Positions 56,640-64,000 of a stretch of 64,000 bases of DNA are shown in pieces. Under the pieces are notes generated by a model that made no database searches, had not been told where the DNA came from, and saw only the letters and a list, made by a program, of their open reading frames with translations. Each line of letters opens with the position of its first letter. Position 1 is the first letter of the stretch. Origin of the DNA: Billgrantia kenyensis (GTDB lineage: Bacteria > Pseudomonadota > Gammaproteobacteria > Pseudomonadales > Halomonadaceae). The translations under genes and the position numbers were made by a program. The stretch lies in assembly GCF_013697085.1 (NCBI RefSeq), contig NZ_JACEFT010000004.1:165497-229496 (forward strand), given 5' to 3'.

Positions 56640-57782
56640 TCACATCTGGCACTGTTCGTAATAGATGTCCTGGATGTCTTCCACGGCGATGCCGACCAGG
56701 CGGTTGGTGGGCTGGCCGTTATCGCCCTCGACCACCTCGCGCACCAGGATGTCCTGGATCGGGTGCTGGTTGGGGCCGAAGCGGAACTTGCCACGCACCG
56801 AATCGAAGTCGGCTTCACGCAGGGCCTCGCGGAAGGCGTCCTGGTCGCTCGGGTGGGCCTTCTCAAGGGCACTGATTATCAGGTTGGCAGTGTCGTAGCC
56901 CTGGGCCGCATAAAGGGTCGGCATGCGGTCGTAGGCTTCGCGGAAGCCTTCGACGAAGGCGTGGTTGGCCTCATTATCGAGATCGTAGGCCCACAGCGAG
57001 GTATTCATGGCACCGATGGCAGCGCTGCCCACCGCCTGGATGATGGTCTCGTCGAAGGAGAAGGCGGCACCGAACACCGGCAGGTCGACGCCGGAGTTCT
57101 CCCACTGCTTCATGAACGAGATTCCCATGCCGCCGGGCAGGAAGAAGAACAGGCTGTCGGCATCGCTGGCGCGGATCTGGGCGATCTCGGCGGCGTAGTC
57201 GGTCTGGCCCATTTGGGTGTAGAGCTCGTCGACCACTTCACCTTCATAGAGGTGCTTGAAGCCGGCCAGGGCGTCGGTGCCTGCCGGATAGTTGGGCGCC
57301 ATCAGGATCGGCCGCTCGAAGCCCTGCTCGCGCATGTAGGCGCCCATGCCGCCGTGAAGATTGTCGTTCTGGTAGGCCACGTTGAAGTAGTTCTCGTGGC
57401 ACATGCGCCCGGCGAGATCCGAAGGGCCGGCGTTGGGCGAGAGGTAGAAGGTGCCCTGGCGCACCGCGGCAGGCACCACCGCCATGGCCAGGTTGGACCA
57501 GATGATGCCGGTGAGGATGTCTACGTTGTCCCGCTGCATGAATTCGTTGGACAGGCTGCGTGCCAGGTCGGGCCGGTTGGCATCGTCCTGGATCAGCACC
57601 TTGACGTCATCGCGTCCCGAGCGCTCGATGGCCAGCATGAAGCCATCGCGGACGTCGACGCCCAGGTGCGAGCCGCCGCCGGAGAGCGTGGTGATCATGC
57701 CGATCTTGACCTCTTCGGCCTGGACCGCCGCCATGGCGGTAGTCATCAACAGGCCAAGGCCAACGCTGGCGAGTTTCTTCAT
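56640..57782 (-). CDS. livK: ABC transporter substrate-binding protein, LivK/HAAT type
   Basis: The 380-residue product has a signal peptide (about residues 1-22, ending AAVQAE) and the type I periplasmic-binding fold (KIGMITTLSGGGSHLGVDVRDGF; later AAQGYDTANLIISALEKA). Such proteins bind amino acids or aromatic acids. The leader contains an ACN-rich stretch before a GAGGG ribosome binding site but is not an exact AAYAAYAA match. Its place beside the CoA ligase suggests an aromatic carboxylate ligand, possibly 2-aminobenzoate. Confidence 0.92.
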   Translation of the reverse strand: MKKLASVGLGLLMTTAMAAVQAEEVKIGMITTLSGGGSHLGVDVRDGFMLAIERSGRDDVKVLIQDDANRPDLARSLSNEFMQRDNVDILTGIIWSNLAMAVVPAAVRQGTFYLSPNAGPSDLAGRMCHENYFNVAYQNDNLHGGMGAYMREQGFERPILMAPNYPAGTDALAGFKHLYEGEVVDELYTQMGQTDYAAEIAQIRASDADSLFFFLPGGMGISFMKQWENSGVDLPVFGAAFSFDETIIQAVGSAAIGAMNTSLWAYDLDNEANHAFVEGFREAYDRMPTLYAAQGYDTANLIISALEKAHPSDQDAFREALREADFDSVRGKFRFGPNQHPIQDILVREVVEGDNGQPTNRLVGIAVEDIQDIYYEQCQM

Positions 57783-57863
57783 TGGATTACCCTCTTTTGT
57801 TGTCGTCGTTGTCTACTTCGGCGCGGTGTCCAGCACGCGCGCCGTTATTGCTCGTCAGGCCCT

Positions 57864-59492
57864 TCAGTCGGGGTAGTGTTCCTGGCGCAGCCGGAAGCGC
57901 TGCACCTTGCCGGTGGCCGTCTTGGGCAGCGATTCGACGAAGCGGATTGATCGCGGGTACTTGTAGGGGGCGATGCGTTGCTTGACGAAGCCCTGCAGCC
58001 GCTCCACACAGGCCGCATCCGGCTCGACTCCGTCAGACAGTACCACGAAGGCCTCGACGATCTGCCCACGCTCTCCATTCGGTGCGCCGATCACGGCACA
58101 CTCCGCTACTGCCTCGTGGGCCAGCAGTGCGGCTTCCACCTCGGGGCCGGCGATGTTGTAGCCGGAAGAGACGATCATGTCGTCATTGCGCGCGGCAAAG
58201 TGGAAATAGCCCGCTTCATCCTGGTAGAAGGCGTCGCCGGTGATGTTCCAGCCGTTTAACACATACTTGCGTTGGCGTGTATCGTCCAGGTAGCGACAGC
58301 CCGTGGGCCCGCGCACTGCCAGGCGGCCGACTTTGCCGCGTGGCAGCTCGTTCATCTCGGCGTCGACGATCTTCGCCTCGTAGCCTGCCACCGGGAGGCC
58401 GGTGCAGGCCGGGCGGTGATCGTCGAGGCGATTGGAGATGAAGATGTGCAGCATCTCGGTGGCGCCGATGCCGTCGAGGATCGGCGTGCCGGTCTTCTCG
58501 ATCCAGTCGTGGTAGATCGGTGCCGGCAGCGTCTCGCCGGCCGACACCGCCACGCGCAGGCTGTCCAGTTCGCGGCCGCTCTCGAGTGAGCTCAGCATGG
58601 TGCGGTAGGCGGTAGGAGCGGTAAAAACGACGGTGGCACGATGCTCGCGAATGATATCGAGCAGCAGTGGCGGGCTCGCTTTCTCCAGCAGCACGGCGCT
58701 GGCGCCGAAGCGCAGCGGGAAGATGGCGAGCCCGCCCAGGCCGAAGGTAAAGGCCAGCGGTGGTGAGCCGACGAAGACATCGTCTTCGCTCACCTGGAGT
58801 ACTTCCCGGGCGTAGCCGTCGGCGATGATGAGCAGATCGCGATGGAAGTGCATGGTGGCCTTGGGCTGGCCGGTGGTGCCGGAGGTGAAGCCGAGCAGGG
58901 CAACATCCTCGGCGGCGGTGGCCACCGCCTCGAAGTCGCTCGGCTTGTTCAGCGCCAGGCGGTCGAGCTCGGCATCGTGGTTGGCGGTGCCGTCGAAGCC
59001 CACCACCCGCTTGAGAAAGGTACTCTCGGCGGCGCAGGTCTCGAGCTCCTCGAGCAGCCGGGTGTCGCAAAGTGCCAGTGCGATCTCGGCCTTGTCGACG
59101 ATCTGGCCAAGCTCGCCGGCGCGCAGCATCGGCATGCTGTTGACCACCACCGCGCCGGCCTTGGTGGCGGCCAACCAGCAGGCGACCATGGCCGGGTTGT
59201 TGGCCGAGCGGATCAGCACCCGATTGCCGGGGCGAACGCCGAGGTCATCCACCAGCACATGGGCCAGCCGGTTGGTCCATTCGGCGAGTTCAGCATAGGT
59301 CCGTCGTCGACCGTTGCCGACCAGTGCCACGTGCTCGCCATGGCCGCGCTCGACCCAGCGATCAGTAAGCTCCACCGCAGCGTTGAGCCGTGCGGGATAG
59401 TCTAAGCCGTCGAGTCTGAGCTCGGGCCACTCGTTGGCGGGCGGCAGGCGATCCCGCGTGAAGGTATCGGCATGGGCCGACGTTGCGTTCAT
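57864..59492 (-). CDS. abmG: 2-aminobenzoate-CoA ligase-like AMP-binding enzyme
   Basis: The 542-residue product is an acyl-adenylate-forming enzyme: P-loop FTSGTTGQPKATMHFHRD, DGIGATEMLHIF, the WNITGDAFYQDE adenylate motif and the C-terminal Lys in PKTATGKVQRFRLR. The set resembles benzoate/2-aminobenzoate-CoA ligases. It would activate anthranilate for the CoA-dependent pathway. The ATG at 59492 has GGAG seven bases upstream; the ATG at 59498 is too close to it. A (AAC)n element precedes it. Confidence 0.85.
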   Translation of the reverse strand: MNATSAHADTFTRDRLPPANEWPELRLDGLDYPARLNAAVELTDRWVERGHGEHVALVGNGRRRTYAELAEWTNRLAHVLVDDLGVRPGNRVLIRSANNPAMVACWLAATKAGAVVVNSMPMLRAGELGQIVDKAEIALALCDTRLLEELETCAAESTFLKRVVGFDGTANHDAELDRLALNKPSDFEAVATAAEDVALLGFTSGTTGQPKATMHFHRDLLIIADGYAREVLQVSEDDVFVGSPPLAFTFGLGGLAIFPLRFGASAVLLEKASPPLLLDIIREHRATVVFTAPTAYRTMLSSLESGRELDSLRVAVSAGETLPAPIYHDWIEKTGTPILDGIGATEMLHIFISNRLDDHRPACTGLPVAGYEAKIVDAEMNELPRGKVGRLAVRGPTGCRYLDDTRQRKYVLNGWNITGDAFYQDEAGYFHFAARNDDMIVSSGYNIAGPEVEAALLAHEAVAECAVIGAPNGERGQIVEAFVVLSDGVEPDAACVERLQGFVKQRIAPYKYPRSIRFVESLPKTATGKVQRFRLRQEHYPD

Positions 59493-59510
59493 GACCATTC
59501 TCCGTACGTC

Positions 59511-59522
59511 GTTGTTGTTGTT
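59511..59522 (-). promoter_or_regulatory. (AAC)n AAYAAYAA element (possible Hfq/Crc site) before the CoA ligase
   Basis: On the minus strand AACAACAACAAC lies 18 bases before the ligase start codon, upstream of its GGAG. It holds exact matches to the Hfq/Crc motif, the fourth such site in the window. Confidence 0.45.
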
Positions 59523-59609
59523 CGGCGCCGAAGCGTCGACAGGGGGATACGGGTCTGGCGTGTCTCAGCGTTGTCGTCGCTTGTCGGTTCTTGTCTCTGT
59601 GTGTTTTGC

Positions 59610-60742
<1,133 letters not shown>

Positions 60743-60743
<1 letters not shown>

Positions 60744-61552
60744 CAATCCCCCTCGAAGACCGGCTTCTGCTTGGCGGCGAAGGCACGGTAGGCGCGCTCG
60801 AAGTCGCCGGTCTGCATGCAGATCGCCTGGGCCTGGGCCTCGGCCTCGATGGCCTGTTCCAGGCTCATCGACCACTCCTGGTTGAGCTGTGTCTTGGTGA
60901 TGCCGTGGGCAAAGGTTGGCCCCTGGGCCAGGCGGGTGGCGTAGGCGATGGCCTCGGATTCCAGCGCGTCCGACTCCACCAGGCGGTTGTAGAATCCCCA
61001 CTGGTGGCCCTCGTCCGCGCTCATGCTGCGCCCGCTGTAGAGCAGGTCGGCGGCGCGGCCCTGACCGATGATGCGTGGCAGCATGGCACAGGCGCCCATG
61101 TCGCAGCCGGCCAGGCCCACCCGGGTGAAGAGAAAGGCGGTGCTGGCGTGAGGCGTCGCGAAGCGAATGTCCGAGGCCATGGCAATGATCGCCCCGGCGC
61201 CGACGCAGACGCCGTCCACCGCGCTGATCACCGGCTTGCCACAATGGATCATGGCCTTAACCAGGTCGCCGGTCATGCGGGTGAATTCGAGCAGCCCCTT
61301 CATGTCGCGACCCACCAGCGGGGCGATGATCTCGTGGACATCGCCCCCAGAGCAGAAGTTACCGCCGTTGGAGGCGAACACCACGGCTTTCACGTCATCG
61401 GCGTAGACCAGGTCGCGAAAGGTATCGCGCAGTTCGGCGTAGCTGTCGAAGGTGAGCGGGTTCTTGCGCTCGGGACGGTCGAGGCGGATCACCGCGACTT
61501 CACCCTCCATGCGCCACTGGAAGTGACGTGGCTTGAGTTCGGCCAGTTTCAT
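60743..61552 (-). CDS. Enoyl-CoA hydratase/isomerase family protein
   Basis: The 269-residue product has the crotonase oxyanion loops [17 protein letters not shown] (about residues 58-74) and [23 protein letters not shown]. It hydrates or isomerises an enoyl-CoA. The ATG at 61552 overlaps the marR stop by four bases and its end overlaps the dehydrogenase, showing tight coupling within the cluster. Confidence 0.92.
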
Positions 61553-62019
61553 TGTTGTCTTGCTCCCGTGTCGGTCGGCAAGCGGTGCAGCAGCTCGCCG
61601 ATATGATGGGCATCTTGTTCGTCGACGCCATCCAGAAGTTCGTTGACCCAGCCCTGGTGGGCCTCTGCCATCATGCTGAAGGCGTCGCACCCGTTCGGGG
61701 TAAGGCGCACCCGGGTCGCGCGACGGTCGCCCTCGATGGCGATGCGTTCCACCAGGCCGTCATCGGCCAGGCGGTCGACGATGCCGGTGACGTTGCCGTT
61801 GGAGACACGCAGCCGCTTGGACAGCTCGTTCATCTTGAGCCCCTCGCGCTCCCTGAACAGCGCGGCCATGACGTCGAAGCGAGGCAGGGTGGAGTCGAAC
61901 TCCACGCGCAGCCGCTCGCGCAGTGCGGCCTCCACCTGGCGCGTGACCCGCAGCATGCGCAGCCACAGGCGCAGGCGTTCCTTGCTCAGGGTTTCTTCCC
62001 TGATCGTTGGGGCCGTCAT
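61549..62019 (-). CDS. MarR family transcriptional regulator
   Basis: The 156-residue product has a MarR winged helix ([28 protein letters not shown], positions 61747-61830; wing [15 protein letters not shown]). MarR proteins in aromatic-CoA clusters usually respond to the CoA thioester. It overlaps both neighbours by four bases, so it is cotranslated with the enzymes it probably represses. Confidence 0.93.
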   Translation of the reverse strand: MTAPTIREETLSKERLRLWLRMLRVTRQVEAALRERLRVEFDSTLPRFDVMAALFREREGLKMNELSKRLRVSNGNVTGIVDRLADDGLVERIAIEGDRRATRVRLTPNGCDAFSMMAEAHQGWVNELLDGVDEQDAHHIGELLHRLPTDTGARQQ

Positions 62020-62783
62020 GTCTCGCCTCCCGAAATCGAAATGGCCTGACCGTGGATGGCGCCACTGTGCGGGCCGCACAGCCATAGCGCGGTAGCGGTC
62101 ACCTCGGCCGGCTGGATCACCCTGCCCATGGGGTTGGTTGAATGGAAGTGCGCCAGGGCCTGTTCTGCTGTCTGCCCGGTCTTGGCCATGATGTTGTCGA
62201 TACTGGCCTCGAGTAGCGGAGTATCGGTGAAGCCGGGGCATAGCGCATTGACGGTGATATTGCGCCCGCTGACCTCCTGGGCCAGGGCGCGAACCAGCCC
62301 GACGACGCCGTGCTTGGCGGCGCAGTAGGGCGCCACGTAGGCGTAGCCCTTGAGCCCGGCGGTCGAGGCCACGGCGATCAGCCGCCCGTCGTCGCGCAGG
62401 TGGCTGAGACCCTCGCGCAGGGTCAGGAAGACCCCGGTCAGGTTGACCTCCAGCATGCGTTGCCACTGGTCGAGTCCGGTGCGCGAGAGCGGGGCGCTTT
62501 CGGCGGCGCCGGCGTTGGCGATCACGACATCGACCTCGCCCAGCGCTTCGAACAGCGCGACCATGTCGGTCTCGCTGGTGACATCCGCCACTCGGGCAGT
62601 GATGGCCGGGTGCCGCTCCGCAGTGGCTTCCAGCGTCTCGCGGCGACGCCCGGTGATGGTGACCTCGGCCCCGGCCTCGGCGAAGCCCAGCGCCATGTCG
62701 GCGCCGATGCCGCTGCCGCCACCGGTGATCACCACTCGCTTGCCGTTCATCGGCTTCATGTCCATGCTCATCTTCACATCCAT
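62016..62783 (-). CDS. SDR family dehydrogenase (3-hydroxyacyl-CoA dehydrogenase-like)
   Basis: The product of about 255 residues is a classical [22 protein letters not shown], Ser in VASTAG, and YCAAK as YxxxK, with [11 protein letters not shown]. In this cluster it probably oxidises a hydroxyacyl-CoA. ATGs at 62783, 62771 and 62765 are all possible starts; none has an ideally spaced ribosome binding site. The first overlaps the upstream gene's stop. Confidence 0.88.
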   Translation of the reverse strand: MDVKMSMDMKPMNGKRVVITGGGSGIGADMALGFAEAGAEVTITGRRRETLEATAERHPAITARVADVTSETDMVALFEALGEVDVVIANAGAAESAPLSRTGLDQWQRMLEVNLTGVFLTLREGLSHLRDDGRLIAVASTAGLKGYAYVAPYCAAKHGVVGLVRALAQEVSGRNITVNALCPGFTDTPLLEASIDNIMAKTGQTAEQALAHFHSTNPMGRVIQPAEVTATALWLCGPHSGAIHGQAISISGGET

Positions 62784-64000
62784 CCTTCGCCACGTTCGGC
62801 CAGGCGCAGCAGCTGGTCGCGCCCGGCGCGGTAGGGGGCCGGCCACTCGCACTCGCGATCCTGAATGCCGGCGGCGGCGTGCAGCGTCCAGTAGGGGTCG
62901 GCCAGGTGCGGCCGGGCCAGGCACACCAGGTCGGCGCGGCCGGCCATCAGGATCGAGTTGACGTGGTCGGCCTGGTAGATATTGCCCACCGCCATGGTCG
63001 CCATGCCGGTCTCGTTGCGGATGCGGTCCGAGAACGGCGTCTGGAACATGCGCCCATACTGCGGCTTGGCCCGGGTCGAGGTCTGCCCGGCGGAGACGTC
63101 GACGATGTCCACCTCGGCGGCCTGGAGCAGGCGGGCGATCTCGACCGCCTCGTCCGGGGTGACGCCCTTATCTCCGACCCAGTCGTTGGCCGAGATGCGC
63201 ACCGCCAGCGGCTTGTGCGCCGGCCAGGCGGCACGCACCGCGCGGATCACCTCCAGCGGATAGCGCATGCGGTTTTCCAGCGAGCCGCCGTAGTCGTCGT
63301 CGCGGCGGTTGGTCAGCGGGGTGATGAACGACGACAGCAGGTAGCCGTGGGCGGCGTGCACCTCGAGCATGTCGAAGCCGGCGCGCTCGGCCATGCGCGC
63401 GGCGGCGACGAACTCCTCGCGCACCCGGTCCATGTCGGCACGCTCCATGGCTTTCGGCACCTGATTACGTTCCGACCAGGCCACGGCGGAGGCCGCCAGG
63501 ATCGGCCAGTTGCCCTCGGCCAGCGGCGCGTCCATCTCCTGCCAGCCGAGCTGGGTCGAGCCCTTGGGCCCGGAATGACCGATCTGGGCGCACAGCTTGG
63601 CCGGCGTCTCGGCGTGAACGAAGTCGCACAGCCGCTTCCATGCTGCCTCGTGCTCGGGGGCGTAGAGCCCCGGGCAGCCCGGGGTGATGCGGCCCTCCGG
63701 CGAGACGCAGGTCATCTCGGTGTAGACCAGTCCGGCGCCGCCCTTGGCGCGCTCGGCGTAATGCACGAAGTGCCAGTCGGTAGGCCGTCCGTCCACCGCC
63801 TTGTACTGGGCCATGGGCGAGACCACCACGCGATTGGCCAGCGCCATGTCGCGCAGTTGGAAAGGCGCGAACATCGGCGCCCGTGCACTGCCCGCGTGGC
63901 CGGCCCGGGCCTGGAACCAGCGCTCGGCGCTCCCGAGCCATTCGGGGTCGCGCAGGCGCAGGTTCTCGTGGCTGATGCGCTGGGAGCGGGTCAGCAGCGA
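62774..64000 (-). CDS. abmA: 2-aminobenzoyl-CoA monooxygenase/reductase-like, C-terminal part, cut by window edge
   Basis: The frame reads open from the right edge without a stop to 62774, giving at least 408 residues. The last 366 or so are an old-yellow-enzyme-like domain ([51 protein letters not shown]). Before it comes the linker [14 protein letters not shown], which in the bifunctional AbmA/salicylyl-CoA hydroxylase family joins an N-terminal flavin monooxygenase. The ATG at 63874 is internal, not the start. The enzyme hydroxylates and reduces 2-aminobenzoyl-CoA. Confidence 0.88.
   Translation of the reverse strand, partial: SLLTRSQRISHENLRLRDPEWLGSAERWFQARAGHAGSARAPMFAPFQLRDMALANRVVVSPMAQYKAVDGRPTDWHFVHYAERAKGGAGLVYTEMTCVSPEGRITPGCPGLYAPEHEAAWKRLCDFVHAETPAKLCAQIGHSGPKGSTQLGWQEMDAPLAEGNWPILAASAVAWSERNQVPKAMERADMDRVREEFVAAARMAERAGFDMLEVHAAHGYLLSSFITPLTNRRDDDYGGSLENRMRYPLEVIRAVRAAWPAHKPLAVRISANDWVGDKGVTPDEAVEIARLLQAAEVDIVDVSAGQTSTRAKPQYGRMFQTPFSDRIRNETGMATMAVGNIYQADHVNSILMAGRADLVCLARPHLADPYWTLHAAAGIQDRECEWPAPYRAGRDQLLRLAERGEGWM

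Noticed and set aside
57783..57812. AAYAAYAA element before livK
   Set aside because: The leader is rich in ACN triplets but the best 8-mer misses the motif at two positions, so it was not counted with the four exact sites.
62774..63874. Stand-alone old-yellow-enzyme gene starting at 63874
   Set aside because: The frame stays open upstream to the window edge and encodes the linker typical of the bifunctional AbmA family, so this ATG is internal.

Overview
The window is a G+C-rich, densely packed chromosomal segment that looks like a Halomonas-type (Halomonadaceae) gammaproteobacterium. The family-level placement is inferred from gene order and content: nrdR-ribD-ribBA-ribH-nusB-thiL-pgpA, a divergent nudE/yrfG pair followed by hslR-hslO, ATP-type pckA, three-gene and TAXI TRAP transporters, and acidic proteins. 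No rRNA, tRNA, CRISPR array, prophage or insertion sequence was seen.

Positions 1-7421 are catabolic: an M81 metallopeptidase cut by the left edge, a LysR regulator, a DctPQM TRAP transporter, then an Ord-OrtA-OrtB set. OrtAB is the CoA-dependent, PLP-dependent 2-amino-4-oxopentanoate thiolase known from clostridial ornithine fermentation. Here it sits behind a transporter and without the ornithine racemase or aminomutase genes. Positions 7536-12128 hold glyA, a beta-CASP RNase-like metallohydrolase, an ACR3-like carrier lacking the expected Cys, and a membrane-anchored ankyrin protein.

Positions 12234-18635 form a sulfur/persulfide island: a perfect FNR/Anr box, periplasmic rhodanese, DsrE-like protein, small membrane protein, peroxiredoxin, persulfide dioxygenase-like enzyme, DUF442 sulfurtransferase/phosphatase-like protein, SulP transporter and a split YeeE/YedE pair. 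Positions 18782-23194 carry a two-component system, DsbG, an Lgt-like/TlpA fusion and a PCu(A)C copper chaperone with a long His-Asp repeat tail.

Positions 23340-32807 are housekeeping: nrdR and the riboflavin/nusB/thiL/pgpA cluster, a DUF945 protein and a Lon protease. Riboflavin synthase alpha, expected between ribD and ribBA, is missing; a 308-bp repeat-bearing gap is there instead. Positions 32842-40231 hold an SDR enzyme, a TAXI-TRAP transporter linked to a BacA/prephenate-dehydratase-like protein, ilvD and a Gfo/Idh oxidoreductase. Positions 40254-51425 are mostly stress and redox functions: nudE, yrfG, hslR, hslO, pckA, a Tat-type MsrB, a LysR regulator, a DUF1127 protein, tex, gshA and dsbB.

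Positions 51461-64000 look like an aerobic anthranilate (2-aminobenzoate) cluster of the CoA-thioester type: an arylformamidase-like hydrolase, then a long minus-strand cluster encoding a RidA-like protein, thioesterase, LivFGMHK-type ABC importer, 2-aminobenzoate-CoA ligase, acyl-CoA dehydrogenase, enoyl-CoA hydratase, MarR regulator, SDR and the C-terminal part of a 2-aminobenzoyl-CoA monooxygenase/reductase cut by the right edge. Four catabolic genes in the two catabolic regions have an AAYAAYAA element just upstream of the ribosome binding site, the motif that Hfq/Crc uses for catabolite repression in Pseudomonas. This suggests post-transcriptional carbon control here.
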